A stretch of 44,248 nucleotides of DNA, from the NCBI GenBank assembly GCA_023231475.1, contig JALJEE010000439.1, positions 1-44,248 of the forward strand. The letters are read 5' to 3'. Below the pieces are notes generated by a model that saw only the letters and a list, made by a program, of their open reading frames with translations, made no database searches and was not told the DNA's origin. Made by a program: the position numbers and the translations under genes. The DNA comes from Seison nebaliae (Eukaryota; Rotifera; Pararotatoria; Seisonacea; Seisonidae). Positions 30,062 to 40,772 of the stretch are shown here, one piece after another (position 1 is the first letter of the stretch; every line of letters begins with the position of its first letter).

Positions 30062-32147
30062 TTAAGCGTTAATCTCTTTCAACAACTTCCGAGCATATTG
30101 ACAAGTGTCGATTGGTGAGACATCGACACAACTGACTTGTAAACGCAAATCATCTTCATACGTTTCCATTCGGAATCGTAATCGGAAGATCATTGACCGA
30201 AATAATAAACTCTCCACTTTCTCCGTCAATTTCCCTTCGTCCTCCATGAAAATTACTCCCAATTCCTTCGCCGACATTCCATCCAAACATTTCTCCACTT
30301 GATCATTGAAGAAATTGACCCAAATCGAATTGGTAGAATCACCAATGACCATTCGTAGAAGAGTTCGATAAGTAAAAGAATCGAAATCTGAATTACATTT
30401 ATCACAATGAAATTGACCATCATTCTCTTTCACTTTCTTATTACAACCATCAGTTGGACACGATTTATAAAGCATTTTCGGTATTTCAGATAATCGAAGA
30501 ACCGTTCCTTTTACCGTCAAATATTCTGGTGTTTCCGGTTCCTTCTCAATAATATCTTGAATTGTTCCAATAACATTCATTTTGATGCCTGTCGATACTG
30601 ATGTCAATCGTCGAAATGATTCTGATGATAAATCTTTTCCTGTAGTCGACCACCAATCAATTAAAGGACTGGTATATTCATTTACTTCATTCATTTTAAC
30701 CGATGTGTTATTAGTACAACTTAAACTAATTCCATTAAAATCAGAAATTGCACAATCCTTCAAAATTATCACTTTTTCTTGAGATGTTTCATTTAACTCT
30801 TCTGCCTGACGATTCCACATCGTTAATGAAATGCTTGTCAATGTTTCATCTACTAACAACATGTCACGTTTAATGATTTCTCGTCCAGTTTGTTTGGAGA
30901 TGATTCGAACGGATTCATTCACCATTTTTATGATTCCAACCACGTCACACATTTTCATACCACATTTCAAATCAGAAAGCTTCTTCAAATCATAACTGAT
31001 AACTGGAGCACATTCTCCTTCATCATCATCGATTTTCTTAATGTCTGTCACTTGACTTAACATCACTTCATAATTATGACCAGTTTTATTGAATCTCGTA
31101 TCAGCCACACGAATTCGACCATCACTAATCAAATAAACTTTATCGTGTTCGATCAATTCAAAGAATTTTTCTGCTTCCGCTTTGAAAGCCGTCATTCGAA
31201 TAGTTCCTGTATCATCCATCATATTGAAATTGAAGAGACAACCTTCTCCTTTGGCGTTCGACCATTTCTTCAAATCGCCTTTCATCGTTACTCGACCACA
31301 GATCGCCCAACTTTGATCATATGGTGTGAGACTTTCAATTTTTGTCAATTGACAATCTTTCAAAAAATTCGCTTTCTTTTTTATTGTAGCTGTTGACACC
31401 AGTTTTCTCGGTGAACATTTCATTGGTGAATCGATTCTCAATCTGGTTGCACTATCACTCAATACCTTTTCCGCGACCTTGAATTGAGAAGCTTCAAATC
31501 TTTTCTTCATCTCATCAGCTTTCTGTTCAAAACTTTTCGGATCGGTTATCACTCCTGAAATTCATGGAAAATATGAATTCGTTCAAATATTCTACATTCG
31601 TTAGAAAAGAAATTTGGAAACTTAAATTCATATCATATTTCACCGGATTTCCAATCAATTCCTCCGGCGATGTATCGATAACTTTCAACTCTTCATTCAC
31701 TCGAATGTACATACTTGAAATAATAAATGAGAATAAAATGAAATAAAATAAAATTTCTTAATATTTTCTCAAAAAAAATTTTTTTTAAAAAATTCCCGAA
31801 AAAATTTTCAAGAATTCATTAGTGACTAACCAATAAAGACCGTCTGTTTTCTTCTTAATGGCCGGAAGCGAATAATCGGATATTCGAACAATATTGAACT
31901 TATTCGCATCCGTCAATTTCGTTTCTTGAACTATTACTTCGGTGGTGTGTGTACCATCATTTAATTCCATAATATGGACATTACCCCGAGGTCTAATCTT
32001 TATGAATTGAAAAGTGGCATCTTTCACATAATCAACACATCGATAAATCGACTAGAAGAAGAAGATGATAATGATGAAGAAGAGTGAGAGATGTGATAAA
32101 TGAAGGAATCTAACCACGATGGCATTCTTCGTCAATGGAACGACCAT
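30062..32147 (-). CDS. RPA1: Replication protein A 70 kDa subunit
   Basis: RPA1 is the large subunit of the single-stranded-DNA-binding heterotrimer used in replication, repair and recombination. Four exons read MVVPLTKNAIVV (ATG 32147), then YVKDATFQFIKIRPRGNVHI and IKKKTDGLYW (N-terminal OB fold), YIRVNEELKVIDTSPEELIG, and the long last exon from about 31555. DBD-A carries SLTPYDQSWAICGRVTMKGD and the GEGCLFNFNMMD strand. DBD-B follows (KCGMKMCDVVGIIKMVNES). DBD-C contains the zinc ribbon, with Cys pairs at CPTDGC and CDKC. The protein ends in the trimerisation helix (CQYARKLLKEINA). Length and domain order match the family. It starts head to head with FAN1. The introns restore the frame cleanly. 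Confidence 0.94.
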
Positions 32148-32390
32148 TTTCTTCCTGAAAATTTCTGTTGGAGAATTATCTCTGCAATAAAAAAAATAAA
32201 ATAGTGGTAAGAAATGGTTGTCCGTGGAATTATTGAATGGAAATAAAATATTTTACATTTTGAATGTTTACCAGTAAAATAAATGAATATAAATTAGTTT
32301 GTCTTTCTCATGTTTGAGAGAATGAAATTTTAAATTTCAAGTCGAAAAAATTCTTCAATTCCTCCACAATTTTATTTCACATCTGACGAA
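32148..32390. promoter_or_regulatory. Shared 5' region of RPA1 and FAN1
   Basis: The start codons of the two DNA-repair genes face away from each other across 243 bp of AT-rich sequence, so both promoters must lie here or in the first exons. A TTTTCAG just 5' of the RPA1 start could be an acceptor for a 5' UTR intron. No named motif is certain. Confidence 0.35.
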
Positions 32391-34871
32391 ATGGTGAATG
32401 AGTTGTTGGTGAGGAATATGGACGACCTTCTCCTCGCATTCTATTCATCAGTGAAAATGCAAAATCTAATAACGGAAACTGAACAATTCTTCATTAAGAG
32501 TTGGGCCAATTTATCCATTTTCTCCCGACATCTTTTTCTCAGATTATATTCGAAAACTTTTACTTTCTGTCGCTATGACGAATGGTCAGTGAAATATGAG
32601 AACGGTGAAAATTCATTAAACGAATTGAGAAATTACAAATTCTTATCTAATGATCATGAGAAGTTATCGAATGAATATTTATTTAAATTGTTCACCAAAT
32701 CTGAATTAGAATCGATTCGAACATCGATCGATGGAAATGGAAAGAAAAAAAAGAACGAACGAAAAAGTGACTTGATCAACGATCTGATAAGAGATAGAAA
32801 TCATCTGATTACTGATTATTTCCAAATTAAATTAAAAAATAATTGTAAAAATGAACTACCATCAGAATCACTTTCAAGATCGAGTCGAATTCGACAAAGA
32901 ATTTTATCGATCTCTAATGGAATAATTTGTTTGAATGAAACCGTTGGGAATTTATTCGATATGATAATTCTTGGATCGATTCCTCAATTTCCATTTCTTT
33001 TCAATTCATCAATTAACGACAATAATTTAGAACGGTGTAATACAGAACGATATTTAGATCCGTTTCATCGAAAAGAAATCCGTCAAAATTTCATTCGATA
33101 TTTCTCTTTCACTCAATTTCATCCAAGAGATATCGATGATTTTCGAATAGACGAAATCTTTCAAGATCGTTCACATCTTCATATATTTGTGGAATTTATA
33201 AATATTTCAGTGATAATGGAAAATTATTCAAAACCCAATTCTTCTCTTATGGAATTGAGTGAAAATCAACTTTTATTCATCGATATCATTTGGAAGACGA
33301 TAAGAGATCAATTATTGATTAATGATAAATTTGAACGAATTGCATGGATTTCTATTGATATGTTTCATCGAATTCTTCAAATTTTCGAATTAAAGTATTG
33401 GAAAGTGGGAGTGGGTGTGGAAAAAGAAGAGGAAAATGAAATGATTGATGGAAATCTTTTATCATTTAGTATGGAAGATCATGAGAAATTTGAGAGATTA
33501 AATCGAATTTTTATTCGGAAATCATTCTCTCTCAACATCCAACGTGTACGTCTCTTATTGAGTTCAATAAAAATAATGGAATCATTATTCAATATTGATG
33601 AGATCATTTTCGTTTTCCTTATCCTTTTATTCCATCCAAATTTCTTTTTCTTCTTCTCAACTATGAGACCAATTGGAGATTTATATGAGAGACTCTTCAT
33701 CAATCTTGATGAGTTTCGTCTCATTCATTTAAATTTCTCAACGGAATCCAAACGGAAGAAACTGACCAACTCAGATTTGAGCTTCCCAATCGACCAATTG
33801 GAGAGGAGAGTGACGATTATTGCTTTCTATGACCAACGATTACAAGCATTCCAAAGATTGAACATGCAGAAACGTTTCAACAAATTATTCTCCAGACATT
33901 TATCCAACGAACAATTAACAAAGATAGAGAGTCATATCATTATGAATAAAGAATTGTGGTTAGATTATAAGAAGGAATTCCATGAAATTACCATCGACTG
34001 TCCCGCTCTAATTGACGAGAATATAAAAGAAGGATTGGACATGAAACGTAGTAGTATCTTTATCAATGAAAATACTGGTCGAGTAAATAGTGTAGAATTA
34101 TCAGCTCTTAATTATTATTTGAAATATAAAGAAATGCAACAAGGTTTTCATTCAGAAAATTCTTTTTTGAACACTCTAATCAATATCATTTGTTTCGATG
34201 TCGTTCATTTCCAACATATAAATCACATTTATTCATCAGTCTTTACTCAAATCTTAGAAAGTGAGATGTCATTCACTTTCACTCATCCATTTAGTGGTAA
34301 TAGAAATGGATCGAAATACATTTCCATAAATAATTCTAATATTCTCTCAAAAGAAAATATTGGAGAAAGTGAATGTGGAGGAGAGAGGAAGGAACCGTTT
34401 GATATTTTCGCACCACAATTCTACATTCGTCGCGCATATATATTTGAGAAATTCTTTCACTTCCTCCGAACGACAACTCAATCAGATTTGAATAAATATT
34501 ATGAAAGAATCATATTAGATAACTACCAAAATCAGGATGTACATCATTCAATAACAATGAGGAACAATCAATCACATCTCATTAATTGGTCAGTATTCGG
34601 AAATGATTGTACAGAATTCTTACGAATCTTCTTATTCATACTCAATTCAACTCCTATAACAGATCTCATTAAACTTTGTAAATATACTTTCTCCAACTAT
34701 CCAATGAGACGATCAGGATTTCCTGATTTGTTTCTTTTTAATTCTAAAAAAATTCATTTTGTTGAAGTGAAAGGTCCTGGCGATCACTTATCTGCCAAAC
34801 AAATTATTTGGTTGAATAAATTGGTCGAGTTTGGATTCAGTGCCGAAGTGTGTTATGTTAAGTCCTATTAA
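32391..34871 (+). CDS. FAN1: FANCD2/FANCI-associated nuclease 1
   Basis: FAN1 is a structure-specific 5' flap endo/exonuclease of interstrand-crosslink repair, recruited by ubiquitinated FANCD2. One open frame of 826 codons starts MVNELLVRNMDDLLLAFYSS. The early region (FIKSWANLSIFSRHLFLRLY, then FTKSELESIRTS) matches the SAP/helical part of FAN1. The middle is the long TPR-like helical region. The last about 60 residues form the VRR-NUC PD-(D/E)xK domain, with RRSGFPDLFLF (Asp), HFVEVKGPGDHLS (Glu and Lys) and KQIIWLNKL. The protein is about 190 residues shorter than human FAN1. The missing part is the N terminus with the UBZ4 ubiquitin-binding zinc finger, unless it sits in unseen upstream exons. 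An AT-rich, Phe-rich patch near 33610-33665 could be an unspliced in-frame intron. Confidence 0.92.
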   Translation: MVNELLVRNMDDLLLAFYSSVKMQNLITETEQFFIKSWANLSIFSRHLFLRLYSKTFTFCRYDEWSVKYENGENSLNELRNYKFLSNDHEKLSNEYLFKLFTKSELESIRTSIDGNGKKKKNERKSDLINDLIRDRNHLITDYFQIKLKNNCKNELPSESLSRSSRIRQRILSISNGIICLNETVGNLFDMIILGSIPQFPFLFNSSINDNNLERCNTERYLDPFHRKEIRQNFIRYFSFTQFHPRDIDDFRIDEIFQDRSHLHIFVEFINISVIMENYSKPNSSLMELSENQLLFIDIIWKTIRDQLLINDKFERIAWISIDMFHRILQIFELKYWKVGVGVEKEEENEMIDGNLLSFSMEDHEKFERLNRIFIRKSFSLNIQRVRLLLSSIKIMESLFNIDEIIFVFLILLFHPNFFFFFSTMRPIGDLYERLFINLDEFRLIHLNFSTESKRKKLTNSDLSFPIDQLERRVTIIAFYDQRLQAFQRLNMQKRFNKLFSRHLSNEQLTKIESHIIMNKELWLDYKKEFHEITIDCPALIDENIKEGLDMKRSSIFINENTGRVNSVELSALNYYLKYKEMQQGFHSENSFLNTLINIICFDVVHFQHINHIYSSVFTQILESEMSFTFTHPFSGNRNGSKYISINNSNILSKENIGESECGGERKEPFDIFAPQFYIRRAYIFEKFFHFLRTTTQSDLNKYYERIILDNYQNQDVHHSITMRNNQSHLINWSVFGNDCTEFLRIFLFILNSTPITDLIKLCKYTFSNYPMRRSGFPDLFLFNSKKIHFVEVKGPGDHLSAKQIIWLNKLVEFGFSAEVCYVKSY

Positions 34872-35602
34872 TTAATTGAATATAAATAAATTAAAAATAT
34901 TTTTCTTCTATTAAACTCGGAAGCTTTGCGGAGAGATATGGGAAACTTTGAGTATAAACTTCAATGATTTATGAAACCGGAAGTATTGTATGTCTGTCCG
35001 TCAGATTTTGATTCTTCCGGACTCTTTTTTTTTTATTAATGAAATTCCCGTCTGGATAAATTGAAATATTGTTGATCGATTTCCGTTTTTACGGTGAGTA
35101 AAAGGCACATATAAACATATGACACATCATCGCAAAACAAAAATTCAAATTTACGTTACTCACGATTCTACCTCAAAATGAAGTTGTTAAATTTCATTAA
35201 ATTTAATTAATGAATTTCAATTAGTTAATGTAATTGGGAAAGAATATAAAGAAATGTTTGTTTTCTGTAATTTTTTTCTTAAACATCTTTGGAGATTCTT
35301 TTTTTTTGGATGACAAGGAAATTTTGAGTGCGAGAAATGATATGGAAGAAAGATATTTAAAGTACATTCAAACGATTTTGATAACTCATGTGTTCATGTT
35401 TTATGATAATGGTTTATGTTGGAACATGCTTAAATTAGTTTTAGGGAATTTTCGTGTGAACATTGAAATGGAAAATTGAATTTAAAAATTGAAAAAAGAA
35501 GCTTGGACGGAACTTGGAGCACATGCGAATTCTCGAGGAAATTTAATTTAGTGGCAATTGTATATTTAGCAATAGTGAGAGTGAAAGTGAAATTTATATG
35601 CA
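34872..35602. other. Intergenic, FAN1 to dyskerin
   Basis: This AT-rich spacer has an AATAAA-type signal just after FAN1 (34877-34890) and the third copy of the short dispersed repeat. A frame at 35234-35479 with a hydrophobic start has no recognisable features and I do not call it. Confidence 0.4.
35025..35070 (-). repeat. Dispersed short repeat with poly(A)-like tail, copy 3
   Basis: On the minus strand this reads CAATTTATCCAGACGGG, then AATTTCATTAAT and a run of A. It keeps the same arrangement as the copies at 3570 and 10425 but is more diverged on its 5' side. Confidence 0.4.
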
Positions 35603-37231
35603 ATGACAAGTAAAATTCTTGAATCGAGTAGTGAGAAACCGAAAACAAATTCGGCAGATTGGCCACTCTTATTAAAAGTTGAAATTTAATTTTGTTTAAT
35701 AATAAAAATTAAAAAATTTGTAGAATATCGATCGATTAAACATTCATTCTTCTCATTTCGTGCCATTACCTAATGGATGTTCTCCTCAAAATCGACCAAT
35801 TTCCGAATATGTTCGAAGTGGATTCATGAACATTGACAAGCCAGTCAATCCATCCTCTCATGAAGTGGTGGCTTGGATTAAGAGGATATTACGAGTGGAT
35901 AAGACTGGTCATTCGGGTACATTGGATCCCAAAGTATCTGGTTGTCTTATCGTTTGTATTGATCGAGCGACTCGATTGGTAAAATCACAACAAGGGGCAG
36001 GAAAAGAGTATGTTGGAATCGTTTCATTACATGGAGAAGTTGAGAATGCGGAATCTCGTTTGACATCCGCTTTGACGATGTTAAAAGGAGCAATCTTTCA
36101 ACGACCTCCTGTCATTTGTGCTGTTAAGAGACAATTGCGAGTACGTCATATATATGATATGAAATTATTGGAATTTAATCAGAAACGGAATATGGGCATT
36201 TTCTGGGTGAGTTGTGAAGCGGGAACATATGTTCGAACATTATGTGTACATTTGGGTCTACTATTGGGATGTGGTGGTGTGATGAATGAATTGAGACGAG
36301 TTCGTTCTGGTATAATGGACGAGACACGTAATCTCGTCACTATGCATGATGTATTAGATGCACAATATACATATGATCAATATAATGATGAATCATATCT
36401 TAGACGAATTATTCAACCTCTTGAAGCATTACTTATTGATCATAAACGAATTATTATGAGAGATACATCCATCAATGCCATTTGTTATGGTGCGAAAATC
36501 TTATTACCTGGAGTTCTTCGTTTCGAGAATAATATTGAAATTAATGATGTAGTTGTGATTGTTAGTACAAAAGGCGAAGCTGTTGCAACTGGTTAATCAT
36601 CAATCTTTAAAATCATTTTTCAATTTATTTATTTTTAAAATATCATTTTCATTTCATATTATCTTATTCATTCTATCATATTCATTAGCCATTGCATTAA
36701 TGACAACATCCACAATCTCCTTATGTGATCATGGTGTCGTTGCGAAAATTAAACGAGTCATTATGGAACGTGACACCTATCCTCGCAAATGGGGATTTGG
36801 TCCGATTGTTTCATTTTCTAATTGTAAATTTCCGATTTTTTATTTAAATTCTCTTTCGAAAGGCACTGAAGAAGAAGGCGATGGTCACACATGGTTTATT
36901 AGATAAATTTGGCAAACCGAATGATAATACACCAGCTGACTGGATCAAAGCTTTCCTCAAAGAACGCAAATCGGAAACGGAACGAATATTAACTGATGTC
37001 GGAACGGGAATGTCGAAGAAATCGAAAGAAAAATCGCCAACAATTGAAGTATTGAAAGAGACAGTTACATCTCCAGTGGAAGAAAATATTGACATTAAAA
37101 TGAAACCAGAAGAAAATTCGGATGACAACGAAGATAGAAAATCAGTTAATTTCCCAATTAATAAATCTTTTAATAATTCCGTTACAGTTAAAGAAGAAGA
37201 AGAAGAAGCGAAAAAGAAAGATGGAGGATGA
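35603..37231 (+). CDS. DKC1: Dyskerin, H/ACA snoRNP pseudouridine synthase
   Basis: Dyskerin (Cbf5/NAP57) is the catalytic subunit of H/ACA ribonucleoproteins, modifying rRNA and snRNA in the nucleolus and Cajal bodies. Four exons join exactly in frame: 35603-35677 ([10 protein letters not shown] to WPLLLK), 35724-36591, 36689-36807 and 36863-37231. The TruB-type catalytic site is [13 protein letters not shown] with its Asp. [26 protein letters not shown] and [16 protein letters not shown] are close to the human protein. The PUA domain spans [15 protein letters not shown] and [16 protein letters not shown] to [19 protein letters not shown]. The Lys/Glu-rich tail replaces the human nuclear-signal tail. 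The introns are 46, 97 and 55 bp. This is the best conserved gene in the window. Confidence 0.97.
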
Positions 37232-37467
37232 GGATGATGATGAATGAGAGGGAGAAGAAATTAAAATTTTTCTGTAAAATTATTTGTTGATAAATAAAAT
37301 CTTTCGAGAAAATCTGTATAAAATTCATTTATTTATTAATTTTTTTTCGTGTGGAGATAATTTTCTTTTAGGAAAATTGTTTGTCCAATAAGAAAAATAT
37401 TATTTTTCATATTTTCATTTGTCTAAAGATTCTAAAGAAAATCTTATAAAAGAAATTGAAAAGAGAA
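37232..37467. other. Short spacer
   Basis: This spacer holds the dyskerin polyadenylation signal (AATAAAA near 37292) and the promoter of the nucleoside hydrolase. The two genes run in the same direction with only about 236 bp between stop and start. Confidence 0.4.
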
Positions 37468-38427
37468 ATGATTGTCAACGAATTAATATTTGATCATGAT
37501 GGTGGTGTTGACGATTTCCAATCATTAATCTATTTATTAATGAATGATGAGAATAAACGTCTTTCTACAATTCTAATTGTACCAGGCGATTCCTTCATTC
37601 ATAATGCTGTGGAGACAACGTTGAAATTATTAAATTTATTTCAACGTCGAGATATTGTAGTAGCGGAAAGTGATTGTTATGGTGTCCATCAGTTTCCCGA
37701 TAGATTTCGTGCTCCTCCCAAAATTATAAATTATCTTCCTCAACTTATTAATGAACCGATGGATAGAGATCAATTATCATCTAAAAAGGCCAGTTGTGTT
37801 TTGATGGATAAATTATCGGAAACTAAAGAGAATTCCATCGATATTCTCATCACTGGACCATGTTCAAATTTAACGACTGCATTAGAAATGGATGGAAATT
37901 TGGGAAAGAAAATTCATCGAGTCGTTTGGATGGCTGGAAATATAAATGTAAAAGGAAATGTTGAGAGACACGATCATGATAGTTCAGCGGAATGGAATGT
38001 GTTTTATGATCCCATATCAGCTCACAAACTTCTTCGTCACAATCTTAACCTCGAGCTTTGTCCTCTTGATGTTACAAATAAAGTTCCAGTCAATAAAGAA
38101 TTTTTGAAGAGATTAAGCAAAATTTCTCATCCAATCGCCAATTTATCTGCTACGATGTGGGCAACAACAGTCTCTGCATTACCAACAATGAATGAAAAGT
38201 ATTTTATGTGGGATGTTATGAGTACTGTTCTTTTTCTTCAACCAAATCTCTTTGAAATGAAAAACAAATCGATTGACATCATTCCAAACACCCAATCGGC
38301 TGGTAAGATAATCGATGGCAAATACAAAATACGATATGCGTCCGATATCTCACCAAATAAATTCTATGACTTCATTTTGTCTCAATATGATGGAAAGGAA
38401 GGAAAGGAATTTGATCGTTCTAATTAA
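37468..38427 (+). CDS. Inosine-uridine preferring nucleoside hydrolase
   Basis: This family cleaves the N-glycosidic bond of ribonucleosides to base plus ribose (purine/pyrimidine salvage) using a Ca2+ held by N-terminal aspartates. The 319-codon frame has no intron. The first ATG is at 37468 (MIVNELIFDHDGGVDDFQSL). DHDGGVDD supplies the metal-binding Asp cluster. TILIVPGDSFIHNAVETTL, VAESDCYGVHQF, ILITGPCSNLTTAL and VVWMAGNINVKGNV follow in family order. SAEWNVFYDPISAHKLL is the E-x-N-x-x-x-D-P motif, and WDVMSTVLFLQP is the C-terminal motif holding the last metal Asp. Mammals lack this enzyme, while many invertebrates, plants and bacteria have it. Codon use matches its neighbours, so recent transfer is not indicated. 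Confidence 0.9.
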   Translation: MIVNELIFDHDGGVDDFQSLIYLLMNDENKRLSTILIVPGDSFIHNAVETTLKLLNLFQRRDIVVAESDCYGVHQFPDRFRAPPKIINYLPQLINEPMDRDQLSSKKASCVLMDKLSETKENSIDILITGPCSNLTTALEMDGNLGKKIHRVVWMAGNINVKGNVERHDHDSSAEWNVFYDPISAHKLLRHNLNLELCPLDVTNKVPVNKEFLKRLSKISHPIANLSATMWATTVSALPTMNEKYFMWDVMSTVLFLQPNLFEMKNKSIDIIPNTQSAGKIIDGKYKIRYASDISPNKFYDFILSQYDGKEGKEFDRSN

Positions 38428-38619
38428 ATCCTTTTTTCTTTTGATTTTATTTTAAGTTTCCTATAAATTTAATTGTTCACTAAAATTCAAAGAAAAATAT
38501 CATCCCCAATTTAAAAGAAAAAAAATTAAAAAATCGTCCATGATTTGGAAAGAGATTGGCGAAAATAAAAATGTTGAATAAAGAATAATTTTTAAGACGA
38601 ATTATTTCTGATGGTTCAT

Positions 38620-39670
38620 CTATGAACTGATTGAACGAGTTGAAGACATATAATTAGGATGAGCAGTATTATATCTGATTCCTCGCAGAATCGTGAATGA
38701 GGCTTCTTGAAAACCTGTAACAGAAGAAATAAATGGAAGATAATAAATAAAAATCAACCGGATCGCTCAAAATTCTTGTATTGGAGAGAGGGCATTGTTC
38801 TGTTAGAACAGAATTGATGGTCATTATGTGCTTCAACTGTACATGTTTCATAAACGCCATATAATACTGCTTGTTTATATTTAAATGGAAATGTAACTAA
38901 TCCATATTGTGTTGATTCATGTATTCCTAATCTAACATCCAAATAAAAAATATAATAATTAAGTTTAAAGTAATTAGAAGTTTTAACTCACTAGTATTCA
39001 TTATATTGGATTTAAGAAGTTCAAAATAACTCGAAAATGCCAAATAACTTTTAATGTCAAGTAAGTTGGTACTATTATACCAATTGAAAGTAGAAGGCGA
39101 ATCGGTATTGTCAAAAGTCAATTGGATAACCATTGTTGTACCGTTGTATAATTCCATAAGAATCTGGAAACCAGCACGAAAATTATTCCAATTAATTTAA
39201 AATAATATTAAAAGAAGAACCTTATGAAAATTCCCATCGACGAAACTCTGATGAAAATAATGAGAAGTGGAAGAGTTGATCATGTCCAAACTAGGAGGAG
39301 GTATCGACGATACATTTGAAGTTGAATTATACCAACTTTCCTCATTTCCACTTACTATTATCGATATAATTTGATTATCCACAATTTCATTTATAGTCAT
39401 ACAACAACCAATTCGTCCAATTTGAAACATTCCTTTCTCACAAGGATCAATATATGGAGTGGTTGTGCTTGATGTTACATTGGCGTCTGTTGTAGAATTT
39501 GGATCTATTGAAGATTCTGTATTGGTCGAAAGATTTAAATCTATTGAAGATTCTGTATTGGTCGAAATATTTGAATCTGTTGTAGAATTTAAATCCATTG
39601 AAGATTCTGCAAACAAGATTCTCCCATAGCAAGATAATAAATAGGTAATTGAAAAAAAAACGAATTTCAT
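38620..39670 (-). CDS. Secreted Ser/Thr/Asn-rich glycoprotein, unknown family
   Basis: Four exons. The ATG at 39670 gives MKFVFFSITYLLSCYGRILF, a signal peptide probably cut after FA. A low-complexity segment with internal repeats of the type TESSIDLNLSTN follows. Then comes a folded part starting PCEKGMFQIGRIGCCMTINE with several NxS/T sites, the second exon (39157 to about 38990, LMELYNGTTMVIQLTFDNT), the third (about 38930-38755, IHESTQYGLVTFPFKYK and YETCTVEAHNDHQFC), and the last (about 38714-38620, ending STRSISS). The splice borders preserve the frame at each join. Paired cysteines and a beta-rich pattern suggest an extracellular domain. I do not recognise the family. It has no membrane anchor after the signal peptide. 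Confidence 0.6.
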
Positions 39671-40199
39671 TATAATAAATAGAAGGAAGCAGTATCAATA
39701 AAAGAATTGGTCACTGTGATACATTTGGACGAAAACAATTTGTTATTGTCATAGAGATGGTAAATCAAGGACCGATTCAAAGAGAAGAATAAGTTTAATC
39801 GATAATTTTTCACTAATCGAAAAAAAAAATCAATAAATTTCCATTATGAATTGTACTTGTTTCAGCTCTAATACAAATTAATTTTATATTTGTCCATTAT
39901 TATTAAAGATCGATGTCAAAATTTGGTGATTCAATTTAAACATAAATTTCTAAACGACGAAATATTTCTAAAAAAATTTTGATGTTCGAGAATACTTTCA
40001 ATGGAAATAACTAAAAAAAGCAAAGGATGAATGCATAGCACTATTATTTCTAATGGAAGAGTGAGCCGAACTAGATAAGTACAGTTTGATTATGTCAACA
40101 GTTTTTCCTCCAAAAACCTAGCTACATTATGTGGTCTTTCTCTCTAATAAGGATATAAATATAATAATAAATCCGTAAATAATAATAAGATATCCGTAG
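39671..40199. other. AT-rich intergenic stretch
   Basis: There is no gene. It begins the largest gene-free interval of the window (39.7-41.9 kb) and would include the promoter of the secreted glycoprotein. Confidence 0.4.
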
Positions 40200-40420
40200 A
40201 TGTCTCCATAAATTCCAGTGTTCCGCATCAAGATAGCATTCTCGGCCTCTTGCTTTTCGGGTTTATCATCGATGACGTGTTTCGCAGTTAATTAATAATC
40301 ATTCGAGATCTACATAGTTTACACAGATAACATTGTGATTCTGGATCGTTTCTCCATCATTCAAAAAGCTCATATCAATGTTTATCTTTATTTCTCTCAC
40401 AAAAGGACATATACCTAAAT
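40200..40420 (+). mobile_element. LINE reverse-transcriptase remnant
   Basis: The plus strand reads SSVPHQDSILGLLLFGFIID, equivalent to the G-V-P-Q-G-S-I-L-G-P-L-L-F motif of LINE reverse transcriptases. A different frame then gives IYIVYTDNIVILDRFSIIQK, equivalent to the YADD box region. It is short, broken between the motifs, and surrounded by unrelated AT-rich DNA. It comes from the same broad class as the remnants at 1-1537, 4553-5074 and 14880-15596, though not necessarily the same family. Confidence 0.6.
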
Positions 40421-40429
40421 ACCTCTTAA

Positions 40430-40770
40430 ATGTTTACTAATGTAAATTATCCTTAATGAATAATATATGAAAATATACTAAATTTTTTATTAGTATATTA
40501 TTATTATATAATTGGTAAACATATGTTAAAATACGTTTAATTAACAATATACTAATTTTTTATTATCATCTAACAATTTTTGAAGAAAGCCCAGACCAAA
40601 AAATCCGGCTTTAAAATTACCCTCTCCTACTTCTGCTGTATACAGCATTTTTAGTATATATTATATATGCTAGGATTAAACATGTGCATCAAACTTTGAT
40701 TTTATATTATTAGTATATTATTTATTAATAACAGTAAATCCACAGTTTATCTAATTTTTAAGTTTACGAA
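40430..40770. repeat. TA-rich palindromic stretch
   Basis: The sequence repeats TAGTATATTA, AATATACTAA and TATATATGC-type words in both orientations, with a short GC-richer insert near 40585-40630 and the palindrome GCTGTATACAGC at about 40637-40648. It could be a decayed MITE or a structural AT island; no terminal repeats are certain. Confidence 0.35.
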
Positions 40771-40772
40771 TA

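Noticed and set aside
35234-35479. Small hydrophobic open frame between FAN1 and dyskerin
   Set aside because: No splice context, family similarity or coding-like composition; probably chance in AT-rich DNA.
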